Notes: generated by a model from the sequence alone, not told the origin. Shown: positions 42,617 to 55,716, numbered from the stretch's first letter. The stretch: DNA of 64,000 bases from Plectosphaerella cucumerina (GCA_020746995.1 JAGPXD010000006.1:434001-498000), one strand, 5' to 3'. Made by a program: numbers and translations.

Positions 42617-44376
42617 TGTGGTGTTTTTGAAAAGGGATTGTTGGAGGACAGAAACGGCGGACGGAAAGAAGCGGCTGAGGGGGAGCTTTATCAGTTGTGC
42701 TCTGTGTGAGTGTCCGAGTCGTCGTCGGCTCCGTGCCGATTGACGCGGGGCGAAAACGTGGGGCTAGCACCGGGCCGGGAACATCGCATTTGCTGGCTTG
42801 TCACACACGCCAGCGAACCCCTCATCCGTTTGGTGGCGCGTTACATCTCCAGGCGGATTGGCGGCGCTGGAGAGCGTCTTGCAGCTCTGGTCCTAGTGTC
42901 AGTGTCGTGCGTGCCGAGAGGAGGCGTTGGCGCGAGTTGGGATGCGGGGCAGATTTGGAGATGCCCCCGCCTTCTTCGACGTCATGTACATGGTCTGTGC
43001 TGAGGCACCTCGAGAGCACTTGGAAACTGGACGCTCGAGACAAATATTCGAGCTCATTCCTCAATGGATCAATTGTGTCAAAGTCGGATTGGTCTCAAAG
43101 CCGAGTTCAAACGAAACGGAATGCCACCTCTAGCTGGCAGTTGTTTCTTCTCTCCGCTCGGTATCTCAGCCCCGCCCCCTGGGCTTGAGCTTATCAGTAT
43201 GCACCGGCCCGGTGACATCCAGCCACGTCCCCCGCCTTGCCGCATCCCTGCCGGACAAAGCTTCGGCTGCTGTCCCGCATTTGGAACCCCGCCTTAAGAT
43301 TCGTGCCACATCTGATCTCGACGTGGAAGTAGCCCGCCCAGAAGATGGCGTACGAGTACTACTCCGAGACGCCCACCGTGCCGTCTTCATGGGCCCGAAT
43401 AGCCCCCTCCATGCTGGCGATTGTGTCTTCCTCCTCGGCGTCCTGGAGCATGAGGCGAAGCAATTGGACGCGGTCATCCACGGCGTGTTTCCCGGAGTAT
43501 TCTGTCTCAACGCGGAGGCCATGGAAGACGTCGATTACGACTTCGACCGTCTCGTCGGCTGGAACCCCGACGTATAGAAGCTTCTCATCCCATCAAGTTC
43601 CCACGAGAATCTCACAGCCTAGTGTGGATGAAATTAGGCGTGACTCACGGTGTTCATCTGGAGTTGACACCCACACCATCTGTAAGCAGAGTGTTTTGGT
43701 TACAGGTATGATGTTGTGATATCTTCCCCGTTGGGCAGAGAAGGATAAACATGTACGATGGGTCTAGGGTCTGCTACCTAAGCTGCTAAGATTATCTTTC
43801 AGCCCATGTCGGCCTTACTAAGTGTTAGTAGTCGTGAGTTGCAACGGCGTAAAGTTTAGTCGCCGTGACATGTGTCAAGGTGGCAAGAGCAGTCAGTCAT
43901 CTTGGATGAATAAAGAATGTCCGTTTTCTTGATCAAATTTGGGTCCGAGTAAGATCAAAAGTCAACTACCTTGAAGGAGCACTATAGTCAAAGGCTCCCT
44001 TGGAACGACAACGCCAAGTTGCCATCATTCCACTCCGACTCTCAACGCATCTCCGGGAGCCAACCGCCCGCCGGCCAGGAGTTGCAACCTTCTCGGCCTT
44101 CATGACCCTGCAGTTAGGCCGTGTTGCCGCATCCTTATCAGTAAGCTGACTTCAGAAGACAGCAGCTAACCGAGAGAAGTGGCAAATGATCAAGGTGGAA
44201 ATCCGTGCTTCCATTCTAGGGCCGCGTAACATGTCAATAGGAAATGCGGCACTCCAAGCTCGCACATGCAGAAAGTCAATATCCAACGCCGTGCTCCCGT
44301 GTCGGTAATCGACCAGAATGCCCGCCATGCGATATGCAAAACGCTACAGCTTCTTTCTCTCCCATTCTCATCCCCG
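42617..44376. other. Intergenic region with one questionable ORF
   Basis: Between GABA transaminase and the CLC gene, both on the minus strand. Apart from the questionable frame at 43185-43577 (listed separately), no gene, RNA or repeat is recognised. Confidence 0.4.
43185..43577 (+). CDS. Questionable hypothetical ORF (130 residues)
   Basis: An intact plus-strand frame of 130 codons. Its second half reads like a globular protein (DCVFLLGVLEHEAKQLDAVI, AMEDVDYDFDRLVGWNPDV) and has codon use like the neighbours, while the first half does not stand out. No domain is recognised and no introns are required. It may be the last exon of a longer gene or a chance frame. Confidence 0.25.
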   Translation: MSLSVCTGPVTSSHVPRLAASLPDKASAAVPHLEPRLKIRATSDLDVEVARPEDGVRVLLRDAHRAVFMGPNSPLHAGDCVFLLGVLEHEAKQLDAVIHGVFPGVFCLNAEAMEDVDYDFDRLVGWNPDV

Positions 44377-47346
44377 TCAGTGGCCATTGGCCCTCTCCTT
44401 CTCGCCCAGCTCCCTGGTGTACTTGACGAAGCTCTTCTTGTGCACCTATGTCTGTTGTCAGCAACATATCGAGACTGTATCGCCGTGTGTTCAAACCACT
44501 CACCATGCCGGCGTAGCGCCCGTTTCGAAGGACGCAGATGTACCGAAGACCGAGCTTGGAGAAACACTCGTGCACCAGATCCATCGGCGATTTGATGTCC
44601 AGCGCAACAGGAGCCTGGATCATGTCAGCAAGGTAACCCAGCACTATGCGCGGGGCGGGGACTTACAGGATCGATGAATGGCGTAAAGTCCGTCGGATCC
44701 GGGCGGTCCTCCTCATCGTCAGAGTCCTCGATCGTGTTGACAGTGGTCATAAGACAAAGACTGCCAGCTTCGTCGTCCAGACTGTCCAGGGCATACTCCA
44801 GATCGGGAGCAGGAATCAGCCCAACAAGAACCTCTCCGCGGATGATGGGCAGTCCACCGTCCAGCTCGCCGGCCCGGTGAAGGAGCTCGAGCTTGGTCCG
44901 GAGACTCGTCGCGGGCACAAGTGGCGAGTTAGTGATGTCAATGACCCGCTCGCGACGCAACCGAGGCACAATGTCGGCGAGGTCGGACGTGTACACCGGC
45001 TTGCGCTTGTTCTCCAGGAATGGGTACGAATTCATGTTGGTGAGCAGGTCCTGGAAACACGGTCAGTTTTGTTCAACAAGACATGATTTCAGAGCCACCC
45101 ACGTAGATACTGTCGGGCTCCATGGCGTCTGCCGTCCACTTGGCAACCAGGATGGCAAGAGAGAAGGGGAGCACGTAGTCGAGACTTCCGGTGAGCTCGA
45201 AGAGAATGACGGCGAGGGTGACCGAAAGTCTAGTCACGCCGCACATAGTCGAACCGGCAGCCACAAGACCGTACACGCCGGGCTGAATGCAGGAGCTGGC
45301 ACCGGTGGCGGCGCAGCTGCTCCAGACGCCAAAGTGGGGGAAGCGGAGGACGACGTATTGAACAATGTGCCCGACGAGACGCCCCATCAGACCGCCGACC
45401 ACCATGGAGGGGACATAGATGCCGGCCGGGAGTTTCTGCAGTTTTGCATGTCAGTGCTGGTCTCCTCGACGAAAGCTATGAGAAACGTACGATGCCAAAG
45501 GTGACGATGGTCAACAAGCCCTTGATCAGGAATGCCACGAAGAGGCTGAGAAGAACAGGAGGAATATCCTTGATCTCGGTCGGGCAGAGACCAAGATCAT
45601 CTCTGATGTAGTGATGCGAGTCACAGGGCGACGCAAGGTTCAGCAGGAGCCGTGCCACGGGCAATTTCGTGAACGTATTCCAGTACCCGATCAGCGCCGT
45701 GAGCACGGCAACAAGAAGCACCTCCAACAGGGGGTACTTCTTGATGAAAGCGATGCGACGGAACGACTGAGCCCAGGCCTTGGATGCCTTGATGAACAGA
45801 GCGCCGGCGGCGCCGCCGAGCATACCCACCAGCATGAAGGTGCCAAGCTCAAAGTACTCCCAGTCCAGGACGTAACGGACCTGGAACATAACGATCTTCT
45901 GCGTGCCGTAGGGGTCCAGGAACTTGAGCGTGAGCGCGGCGATGATGCAGCAGAAGAAGGTTCGGAAGAGAGTCTTGGCCGGGAAGAAGTATGACACCTC
46001 CTCCAGGCCGAAGAGCACACCGCCGAGAGGGGCGCCGAAAGCCACGGCGACACCAGCGGCGGCAGCGGCCGACAGCACCTCGCGTCTCTTGGCATCGTTC
46101 CGGTCATACTTGGAGAAGAGACGGCAAGCAATGTTGCCGACGCAGGTCGCAATGTGGACGTACGGCCCCTCTTTTCCGAGACTGAGGCCGGAGGACACAC
46201 TGAGGATGAGGGCTATCGACTTGATGACCAGGGTCCTGAGACCCAGGAAACCGTGCAGAACGAAGCCGCTGAGAATGACGCGGACTTCGGCCACACCACT
46301 GCCGGCGGCAGAGTAGTACACCATGGGCGGGGCAACGACCGGCTCGTTGACCTGCCTGGGACTGGCGCAGTCGTCATTGGAACCCTCGTCATGAATGTCG
46401 GGGGCGCGCTCGGCGGCCAGATTCTCGTCAAAGGTGGTCATTCGGTAGGCAGACGGCACAACTGTCTTGGTCGTCAGGGTGAGGAGGCAGGAAAGGCAGG
46501 CGAAGGTGATGACGCCTATGAAGTAAACGGCGTATTCGGTACCGGCGTCGCCGAGCAGTTTCGACTTGAAGACAGTGGACCACGGAACCCAGTCTTCGCA
46601 TACCTTCTCTGGGCAGCATCTCTGCACACAGGGTCAGCCTCTCGCCACGGGTAGCACTTCCTCGAACAGCCTTACCTTTTCACTGAGGTACCACCCCCTT
46701 GTGCAGTATCCGTCCTTGTAGTCGAATATCGTGACCTCGGAAACGTCCACAACGTAAGCGATGAGGGCGATGATGACACCGCACAAGGCACTCAAGACCC
46801 AGCCCTGGGAGGCATCGAAGAAGGCGGCGACGCGACCCCGCAGGTCCTTTCGGCTGCGGAGGGCCTTGAGGCGGTGGGCGTCGGCAATGTTGTCGTGAAC
46901 CCAGTCGGTGGAAGTAAACTGATCGTACCAGACGCGATCGTCGGGGAAGATGGACCCCTTGGACTCGGCGAGCGGGTCTCCATGATCGTGGAAAGCGTGG
47001 AATATGCGCGAGCCTATGGAGGAGGTGCGGCTGTGGTGATGGCTATCTGTCGGCGCGAGCAACGGTCAGTTTGGGCGGCAAGGTGAAGAGCAGTATACTC
47101 AAGCAAGTTTGACATACTGCTGTAGCTGTGGTTCCGCAGGAGAGCGGCGTGCCTCGGGTTGGCAGGGAGGTCGCTCTGGCTGGCGTTGATGCGGACGTGG
47201 GATCTAGAACGGGGCAGCAACGGCGACCGTTCGTCCGCCTCGGTCAGGGAGCTCTGAGACTGGCCGAGGATTCGGCGACTCGGGCGGCGCGATGTGGTCG
47301 GAGAGGGAGGAGCTGACAGCAGCTCCGGTTGCAGGTTGTCGGGCAT
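44377..47346 (-). CDS. CLC-family chloride channel/exchanger with CBS domains
   Basis: Seven exons: 47346-47118, 47046-46676, 46621-45491, 45435-45103, 45050-44667, 44614-44504 and 44445-44377, giving 875 residues. The hydrophilic N terminus precedes a first membrane helix (WVLSALCGVIIALIAYVVDV). The CLC signature motifs are present: GSGVAEVRVILSGF, GKEGPYVHIATCVGN with the gating glutamate, FGAPLGGVLFGLEEVS with the second glutamate typical of Cl-/H+ exchangers, and KLPAGIYVPSMVVGG. Two C-terminal CBS domains follow, around KRKPVYTSDLADIVPRL and SPMDLVHECFSKLGLRYICV. The protein ends shortly after the second CBS domain with a basic tail. Relatives act in endomembrane or plasma-membrane ion balance (yeast GEF1 group); which clade this belongs to I cannot tell. 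Confidence 0.95.
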
Positions 47347-49019
47347 GGTTGGGAGCTTCGAGGAAGGCGGGCTTCCAGGGCACGCTTCGGGGAGCGGTCT
47401 GTGGTGTCTCAGGCCGTCGACGGGCTATTAGGCATTCTGGAGAGTTGTCGGGGGCGTTGCGACAAAGATAATGCGTCGTGTTGTGATTTGGAGGAGTGTC
47501 GGAAAACAAAATCGACAGCGAGAAGCACAGAGCTGTAGGTTCGAAGAGCATCAGCAACTCGTCGCACCCGTGTGAACAGAAGCACGCATTTCCAGAGCTG
47601 CTCGCCCCCTTCTCGCGAGGCAGCCGAGGCGCAGTGTACCACGTGGAGCGTTGGTCGGTCGGTCGCGTGAAGGCATGTCTCACCCAATGACGTTGGGCCA
47701 GGGACCAAAGGGAGAGAGGCTCGGGGTTTAGATGTGCAGCCGAGGGGTAACTTGCCTGTAAGGACTATAGGTGGAGGCAGAGATGCGATGCTGGGAACCG
47801 ATGCAGAACAAGAAACAGACAAAAGACGGACGGTCGACGCGATGGGTAGGTGGTGTTGAAGGGTCAAGGCGCCGGGGTTGTCAGCTTGGCTTGTGGGATC
47901 AGGTCGGAGGGGGGCCGATGTCGAGTCGTGACCTCGGTTTGTCTTGTCGATCTGTCGGCGGGAAAGGACCACGACAGAGATGACAGGTGCGGTTGAGAGC
48001 AAAGAGGGGGAAACTCTGAGTATTGAGTGCGATGGAAGTAAACCCCTCGTGGGTATGCACGTCTTGGCGAAGCTGTCGGATCCCGGACAACCAAGACAAG
48101 ACCAAGTCGGACGGATGGGCGAGGGGACAGGACTGTTGATGGACCGTCTGGGAATCCAATTTGCGGCCTCACATCTCACTGCCACACCGCGTCTTGCACC
48201 TTCCAGTGTCAGTGGCACTTGTGTCGGCTGGTCGGGTACTTCTGTCCGAGTCCCCCAAAACCCCACATCACAGGTCACCATGGCACATTGACGCCCGCGC
48301 CGTTCCCACCAAGTCCGCTTGGCGATGCAGCAACATGACTTGCCATTCCACGCGCCCCAAGACGTGCTAACCTGGCGGGTAGATCACCATTCCCGGTTTT
48401 GACCTTCTCGTGAAGACTTGGCTCGTGGTTGACCCAGAAGTCTGCGATGGTACTCTGTTATCCTTGGACCCCTATGACGGGCAGGGTCACCGGTGCACTG
48501 CCCCAGTACCTAGCCAGCAGGGAGGTGCACAAGTACCTCTGTGCCAAGTACAGGGTGCTGCGGTGCACAGGTACCTGACCGCCTACCCCAAATGCGCTGT
48601 TTGCGTTTCGTCATTCTGGCGGTCGCTGGACCCCTGTGGCGTCGGAATTGTGCAGGTGCCACCAAGCTCGTGCCTTCCGGGCAACCTTCATTCCTTTCCC
48701 CCACACCATCAAGGGTACGGAGGTACTTGTACATCTCAGCGCCCTGGTTGCATGTGCCTTCATCCAATCCCATCACCAGGTCACCGCCCGTCTCCAGCAA
48801 CAAACGTCCACTCAAGGCACCACATCGCCTCACATTACCAACTCCATCTCGTATCCCCGAGCTAGGAAGCTCACGTGTGCTCTCCTCGCGGCAGGAGGGA
48901 GAACCGACAAGCAGACGCCCTTGAACCCGAACGGGAAAGACCCTGCACAACCCATCTCTTTGCGACAGCCCGCGGTGCATGGCGCATGGGACAGCCAGGA
49001 GGGCTCAGATGCGCCAAAA
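47347..49019. other. 1.7 kb divergent intergenic region and NRDE2 leader
   Basis: Between the CLC gene (-) and NRDE2 (+). The NRDE2 frame is open back to 48636, but the 384 nt before 49020 read like low-complexity leader. A cluster of GGTAC/GTACCT strings occurs at about 48509-48575. No gene recognised. Confidence 0.4.
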
Positions 49020-52000
49020 ATGACTGGATCGGCTGTACCCAAGTTTACATCCTTCAAAGCCAAGCCCAGTCCGGCCGCCGAGGCATCACATACGCCTCCT
49101 GCTGATGCGACGGCTGTGCCCAAGTTCTCGTCTTTCAAGGCCAAGCCCGCTCCCTCTGCTGAAGCATCACATCCTCCATCTGACGCCACAGCAAAGCCCG
49201 CCAGCGATGACAAGACCAGGTCCAAGTCTAGGTCCTCGCGCCATCACGGCGATGCGCATCGTGATCGCCCGTCCAAACGCCGCGCGGAACATCCCCCGGA
49301 TCAAATCCCAGATCGCCGCCGCCGGCATCGCACGGGCTCACCCCCTGAGAGAGACAGGGCGCTGGTCAGACTAGACAAGAAGCCAGAGCCGGAGGCGCCC
49401 AGGAAGGAGCCAGATCTCTTCTTCTTAGATAGACGGGGTGACCCCCTCATCTCGAGGTATCACGCAAATGACCGCGCCAAAGTGCCCTTGTACCGGCGCT
49501 CTGGGAGAGGACGTGTCCTTGGCTCACCCGGCTTCCTGGTCTTGCACCGAGAGGGTAAGCTAGACGAGTTTAGCATACGCCTGCCAGGCTCTCGCCCCTC
49601 GGCTCTCAGAGACCGTCATCTGTTCGATGCCGCCATACGCCGTAGGAAACCCAGGCGCATCAAGCCTACCCCGCCTGGTCAGGAACTCCCTACGGGAGAG
49701 GAGGACTTTGTGCCTCTATCATCTAAAGCAGGAGGCCATGATCCTGGAGAGGCGCCATCATCCCTGCCAGAAGACCAAGGGCCCGACTACCGGTCAATCG
49801 AGGGCAAGGCAAAGGCCCACGAGTTCTCCGACAGCGAGCTGGACTACTCCTCAGACGAGGAAACCACGGGCATCGACCTCAGTGATCCTATAAGGAAGAG
49901 ATCCATCGAGCTCAGTCGACAAGTCAAAGAGCACCCAGACGACATCGATGCCTGGCTGAGCCTAATCGACCACCAAGATACCCTGTTGAGAGCCACGGAA
50001 GGTGTCGGCGGCGAGCCAACCCAGGCCGAGGTGTTGAGCTACGCCGACATCAAACTATCCATGTATGAGTCTGCGATACAGCATGCCAAGACTCCTGAGC
50101 AGCAGGAGCGCCTCCAGCTGGGCATCCTGCTGGAGGGAGCCAAGGTCTGGTCGGCTTCAAAGCTTGAGCGCCGCTGGGAGGACGCCCTGAAGACACACAA
50201 GAGCAGCTTTGTTCTCTGGAGAGCCAGGCTTGACTTGAAACTGTCAACCGTCAAGACATTTCAGTTCCAAGATTTCAAGAACATGTTGCTCGGTCGTCTT
50301 CAGCAAACACTCGCCCAGACCAGCCACCCTTCAAATCCACACCCGGGAGCGACTATGACAGATAGTCAGGTGGCCCGCCATGAACAGCTTATCTACATCT
50401 TCCTGCGACTGACAAGGTTCATCTTTGACTCCGGCTTTCGGGAACTCGCCGTCGCAGCGTGGCAGGCGCTTCTGGAATTCAACCTTTTCAGACCACCAGG
50501 CCTTGCTCATGCGAGAGAGGGCGATATTCTGGCTTCATTCCGGGATTTCTGGGAGAGCGAGGCGCCCAGGATCGGAGAAGACAATGCTCGTGGCTGGGCA
50601 CACTTCGCCCAGGCCGCTGGGGAAGTCGATCCTCCAGATCCTCGAACCGAAGAAATCGAGGTAGTCGCCTCTCGCGACATGTACAAGTCATGGGGTGCCA
50701 CAGAGCGGCTGCGCACCATCGCCTGTCGACATCCAGCTCGAGCCATGGACGAGGGAAACGACGATGATCCATACAGGGTAGTCATTTTCTCGGACGTGGA
50801 GAAACTCCTCTTCCTCATCCCCGGGAGGGTTGATCCCCTCGTTCACGAAGCCCTGGTGGATGGTTTCCTCCTGTTTTGCGACCTCCCCCTCCTCTTCGGA
50901 TCCAGCGAGTGGTTGAAGGCCGCAGCGGCGGACTCACATATTATAACCAGGTCTTTGGACCTAGAACTGGACGTGACCGTCAACGACGCGTCTTTGGATC
51001 CCATGGAAGATCAGTCGAAACGTCAACCTGAATGGTCCCACGAAGCCTCGAGGTTGACACCTTCCCCGGATATCCTGATTTCCAAGGACACCTGGTATCG
51101 GTACTTTACGGGATGGGTCACCCGAGACAGGCATCAGGGGGGCACTGTGATGGTTCAACAGGTCCTTGGCACTCTTACACAGCTGGGCATCAACATGCAG
51201 CAAGAGAAGCTGGCGGAGTATCGCCTCGCTCTCGAGTGGTATGCCGAGCCGACTCTGGTCAAGAAGCGCGCAAAAGGGCTTTTGAGACAGTTCCCCAGCA
51301 GTCGCCGCCTCTACACCACATACGCTCTGGCCGAATTCGCGAATGGCAGCGCAGATGTGGCACGCCAGGTGCTCACTGCCGCCTCTGCTATCCCCGGTGT
51401 AAATGAGGAAGGCCTGGCTTCTACTTCATGTGCTGATGATCTTCAGACGAGTGCTTCGGCTACGGACATGCTGCTGCTGTGGATATCGAGGGCATGGATG
51501 GAGCTCGAGATCGGCGACAAGACACGGGCAATCATCTGTCTTTGCGCAGCGAGCGATTTGTCATTCGGGGCCAGTCTGGGCGGCAGTGAGCCTATCGTCC
51601 CCAGCCCGCCTCAGCTCATCATGGCCCGTCAGACTTTGAGCAGCAACATGGGTTACAGCTTCTCCGAATCGAGACTCGAAGAAGCCAGCCTCTTGGCGGT
51701 GGCCTTGGCCCTCTTCGAATACCTCACTCTGCCGGGCGGCTCTGAACCCGCATCACTATCACAAGGTAACATCGCCGCGGCCATGGACAGAGTGTGGGCG
51801 GCTTCTGGCGAGCTTTGCACCCGTGGAGCGAGCCGCACTGCCGTCCACGAGGGGCTCCTGCAGGCGTCTGCGAAACTGCTCTACTTCCATGCCAGCAGAG
51901 GGTGAGTACCAACACGACGCTGCCGTCTGAACAACATTAACAAGTAGACAGGCCTTTCAGGAACACATTCCTACGGGAACAGCTCTCCAAGTGCGTACAG

Positions 52001-52486
52001 CTCTTCCCGCGGAATGTCATGTTCCTCGCCATGTACGCCTGGACCTGCTACACCTTTGGAATCGACGACCCCGCGAGGGAGATGCTGCGCGACGTCGCCC
52101 TGGCCCGGGAGAACGACTGCCTCGGCAACCGCATCTTCGCCATCCGCTACGAGCTGCAGAGGGGAAACGCGCATTCGACCCGGGCGGCGTTCGAAAAGGC
52201 GCTCAAGACGCCGGTGTGCTCATCCAGCGCGGCTCTGTGGAGGGCGTATATCCGCTTCTGCCAGTCGAGGAGGGAGCTCAGGGCCAAAGCCAAGGACGTC
52301 TTTTTCAGAGCAATTGCTGCGTGTCCGTGGTCGAAGGACCTAGCCTTGGAGGCGTTCACGACGCTTGTGAACGTGATGGACGAGTTTGAGTTGCGGTCCA
52401 TGTACAATACGATGACGTCCAAGGGGTTGCGGATCCACATTGATCTGGACGAGTTTGTGGAAGCGAGGAAAGGGGGGAAGCGGTAG
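49020..52486 (+). CDS. NRDE2: NRDE-2 family protein (RNA processing / RNA silencing cofactor)
   Basis: Exons 49020-51901 and 51952-52486 (50-nt intron) give 1138 residues. Family members work with the MTR4/exosome system and spliceosome; in fission yeast the homologue is Nrl1. The N-terminal ~60 residues contain two copies of VPKF(T/S)SFKAKP followed by a matching Pro/Ala/Ser stretch, a tandem duplication. A basic RS/KRR region follows. The signature block near residues 135-170, FLDRRGDPLISRY then KVPLYRRSGRGRVLGSPGF, is the segment of NRDE2 that contacts MTR4. From about residue 290 the protein is made of HAT-like helical repeats (IELSRQVKEHPDDIDAWLSL; LWRAYIRFCQSRRELRAKAK). The ATG at 49020 is chosen because the repeated FKAKP motif starts right after it; an earlier in-frame start is possible. 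Confidence 0.92.
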
Positions 52487-53271
52487 CAAAGCTGGGGGGG
52501 CAGAAATACGGCAAACAGGCTTCAAAGGGTTTACCGATGTCAGTCCACTGTAATTAGGTAAGCTGGCCCTGCGAGACTGGGGTTTGTACGGGCGAGGCAC
52601 AGGGACACCAAGCGTTAAGGAGTCACCGTGATGGCGTGTTGACTCATCGTGAGTGATCCTGGGCTAACGGTCTAGGCGGCCAAGCTCTGCAGGACTTTGC
52701 CTCCTGACCGCATGCAATTGCTGCCGATCATGGCCTGTCGTGGCAAGTTGCCGGAACAGGGGGATCATCGTACGAGTCCTCATTCTGCCTCATGGCACCT
52801 CTGATACCCGAATTCTGGTACAATTGAACAACATAGGTATATCAGGGGACTGAGTAGGCGAAAGGACCCTGGCAAGGATTGTAACAACTCAGGAGCCTCG
52901 ACCTCATCTTCAGTTGCTTCCCATTGACCGAATGAGTCAGCACGGAGGTAAATCTCTTGGTTTGCCCCCGAAGAGGCCTAGCTCCAGTGTCTGCAGGCAT
53001 CGCTCGGCGTGGGGACAGTGGACCAGCAGGCGCAGGGCCGCTGAGACGGTGCATCCACCCGACCGCAACTGACGACGACCCTCTTAAATGCAAAGCTCTG
53101 GCCGCAAAAAAATCCCACTTCTAGCTCGCGATCACGTTCAAATCCCACGACACCACACCGACACCCCGACTTGCGCATCCCGAACCACCCCCAGGAGACA
53201 CCAGCCTCTCCCACCCCTTCAACGTCAAAGATACCCCTTTCGATTACCACACGCAGCCAAACGAAGCAATC
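52487..53271. other. Intergenic region upstream of TIF6
   Basis: About 0.8 kb between two plus-strand genes. No clear TATA box, RNA or repeat recognised. Confidence 0.4.
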
Positions 53272-54212
53272 ATGGCTGTGCGCGCGCAGTTTGAGAACTC
53301 CAACGAGTACGTCGTCCCCTACCCCGCCAACGACCCCGCCTTCTGCGCCTCGAGCTCGTGCTGACATTCACTTCGCCTCCAGGGTCGGCGTCTTCGCGAC
53401 GCTCACCAACTCGTACGCCCTGACGGCCGTCGGTGCCAGCGAGAACTTCTACAGGTTCGTCGTTCCCATCTCTGGACAGCGCCATTCCGAGCTAACGTCG
53501 CGTGCGCGCGCAGTATCTTCGAGGCTGAGCTGCAAGACGTCATCCCCATTTGCAGGACAACCATTGCCGGCACGAGGATCATTGGACGTCTCACAGCAGG
53601 GTACGTCGAGCACATTTCACCCTTAAAGTACCTCTTCCCGCCATGCTGACCCGCTCCCCCGGTAGTAACCGCAAGGGCCTCCTGGTCCCCACGAGCACAA
53701 CCGACCAAGAGCTTCAGCACCTGCGGAATAGCCTGCCGGACGAAATCCGGATACAGCGGATAGAGGAGCGCCTCTCGGCCCTGGGCAACGTCATCGTCAC
53801 CAACGACCATATCGCCTTGATCCACCCGGACCTGGAGCGCGAGACGGAGGAGATCATCGCCGACGTCCTCGGCGTCGAGGTCTTCCGCCAGACCATCGCC
53901 GACAACGTCCTCGTCGGCTCGTACATGTCCCTCTCCAACCAGGGCGGCCTCGTCCACCCCAAGACGTCGATACAGGACCAGGACGAGCTGAGCAGCCTGC
54001 TGCAGGTGCCGCTCGTCGCCGGCAGCGTCAACCGCGGCAGCAACGTCGTCGGCGCCGGCATGGTCGTCAACGACTGGATGGCCGTCACTGGCCTTGACAC
54101 GACGGCCACGGAGCTGAGCGTCATTGAGAGTGTGTTCAGGCTGGGCGAGGGCCAGGGCCCTAGCAACATCAACACGACCATGAAGGACACCATGGTCGAG
54201 TCGTTCTACTGA
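53272..54212 (+). CDS. TIF6: Eukaryotic translation initiation factor 6 (ribosome anti-association factor)
   Basis: Binds the 60S subunit, blocking joining to 40S, and is needed for 60S biogenesis in the nucleolus. Exons 53272-53306, 53383-53454, 53514-53600 and 53666-54212 give 246 residues, a typical length for the eukaryotic factor. The sequence starts MAVRAQFENSNEVGVFATLT and continues with the pentein-repeat signature: TNSYALTAVGASENFY, RTTIAGTRIIGRLTAGNRKG, LLVPTSTTDQELQHLRN, CPF-like core NVIVTNDHIALIHPDL, and SMVV-type turn GAGMVVNDWMAVTG. The C-terminal VESVF...MVESFY tail is present. Intron 2 has a GTTCGT donor; the other donors are GTACGT. The gene is intron-dense at its 5' end, with four short exons in the first 400 bp, as often in conserved fungal genes. 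Confidence 0.97.
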
Positions 54213-54861
54213 GCTATGGGGGGCGGACATGATGTTGGGGGTTTTTACGCCTTTTGGTCGCGGGCTTTCCGGTGCACTGTCGGGTCTAGCTGTGTTGCCT
54301 ACATAGGGGCTATGGAGGGTTGACGAAGCACCTGCGGACGTCATCTTCCCTGCCAATATGATGGCGAGAGCCCTTTTTCAGGCGGCTAGCTGACTGGATG
54401 GATCTGAATGGAAACGATGCTCGCACTCACTCATCCTAGCCTGGGACACTTGCTTGATTTTGACAGGACTCACTCACAGCAGCTTTGCAACCAGGAAACA
54501 CTCACCAAGCAGCCTCGCCTTCTATCGGTCTTACAACTAGTCACCACCATGCAACCAGCGGCCATAGGAACATGACGAGAAGGATGGAAATGGGGGCCAT
54601 TGTCCAGATCAAGCCATTTTCAGGGGCAAAAAGGAAGGTCTCCGGAGGACACTCGAGGCAGTTCAATCGAAGAGCAGGCCGATCAACTCTGAAGGTCAAT
54701 GGATGTGGCATCACCATCATTTCAGATAGAAGAGAGCCTGCAAAGCCCTGGACAGCGAGTGGCAGTGTTGAACATTACGAAAAAGGATGTATTACTACCA
54801 ATACTGGTGTGCAGTAGGTGTTGGCTGCGTCAACCAGCCCGTCCATCCGGCCAAACACCAA
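54213..54861. other. Convergent intergenic region
   Basis: 3' ends of TIF6 (+) and the four-pass membrane protein (-). No feature recognised. Confidence 0.4.
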
Positions 54862-55716
54862 CTACATCTCGGATGAGACCGAATCTCGCTTCCCATTGCC
54901 GCCGTGAGCGCCCTTCTCGCGCTTGGTTTCTGGAACAAGCAAGTCGAGGACAGCCAGGATGACGCCGAGGAGGCTGAGAGTGGTCAGATTGTGTACTTGC
55001 CAGCTGCCGCCATGAAAGGGAAAGACTCACAAGGTCAGATGTGCGAGTAGGACAGCCGCCTTGGTTGATCCGATGTCGTCATGGTGTTGCACGTCGAGCA
55101 GGAAGGCTCCTGTGATGCGGTGGAAACCGACGTGAACACCGCTCACCAGGCGGGCAGAGTCGACGATGAGATCCGGCTCGTCCCACAGCATCTGCTCCAT
55201 GCTCTTCTTCTTCTTGTGGTGGGCCAACTTGACGGCATTTTCATCATTGGCCCGGTTGTGAAGAGGGTTGACGTGGTGAGGCTTGACGTGATGATGAGGC
55301 GAGGGAGAACAGGCGACGGTTGTACTGGGGCTCGGGCTCAAGGGAGGGGTCCAGCCGATGACAATCGTGAGGAGCAACAGGAAAAGAAAGGCGAAGGTTG
55401 CGGTACAGGTTCCCTTCTTGTGGTCTTTCGACTCGAATACGGCGGCACAGACAATTCCCCCGCCGAGGAAGAAGCCGATGATAGATACGCCAACCAGTAG
55501 AGCGTACGTGTACCAACGCACGACTCCGCAAAAGACGGTGGGCACATCGGCCGGCCCGAGGCCCCATGCGAGTAGATCAGCCCATTCCGTAACACAGAGA
55601 TATTTGTGGTTTGACCAAGCGACGGCGGATGCAACGAAGAGGCAGAAGTTGACGATGATGAAGATGAACGCGGCCGCGGCCCTGACCAGTCGTCCGGGTG
55701 GAGGCACGGGACGCAT
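54862..55716 (-). CDS. Four-pass membrane protein of unknown function
   Basis: Two exons, 55716-55031 and 54973-54862 (57-nt intron), give 265 residues. The layout is a basic N terminus (PPPGRLVR), TM1 (AAAAFIFIIVNFCLFVASAV), a loop with two cysteines (YLCVTEW, TVFCGVV), TM2 (YTYALLVGVSIIGFFLGGGI), TM3 (ATFAFLFLLLLTIVIGW), a His/Pro-rich hydrophilic loop (HHHVKPHHVN, HHKKKKSMEQ), and TM4 reconstructed across the intron (AAVLLAHLTFLLGVILAVLD), ending in a short charged tail. The second exon is short but has clean coding sequence and splice sites; without it the protein would lack its C-terminal tail. The topology resembles small fungal MARVEL-like four-TM proteins, which is speculative. The start at 55716 is preferred over an upstream in-frame ATG (55863) whose leader is low-complexity. 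Confidence 0.75.

Noticed and set aside
48636..49019. Upstream in-frame extension of NRDE2
   Set aside because: The translation is His/Thr/Pro-rich and not protein-like, and the conserved N-terminal repeat begins right after the ATG at 49020, so I treat it as leader.
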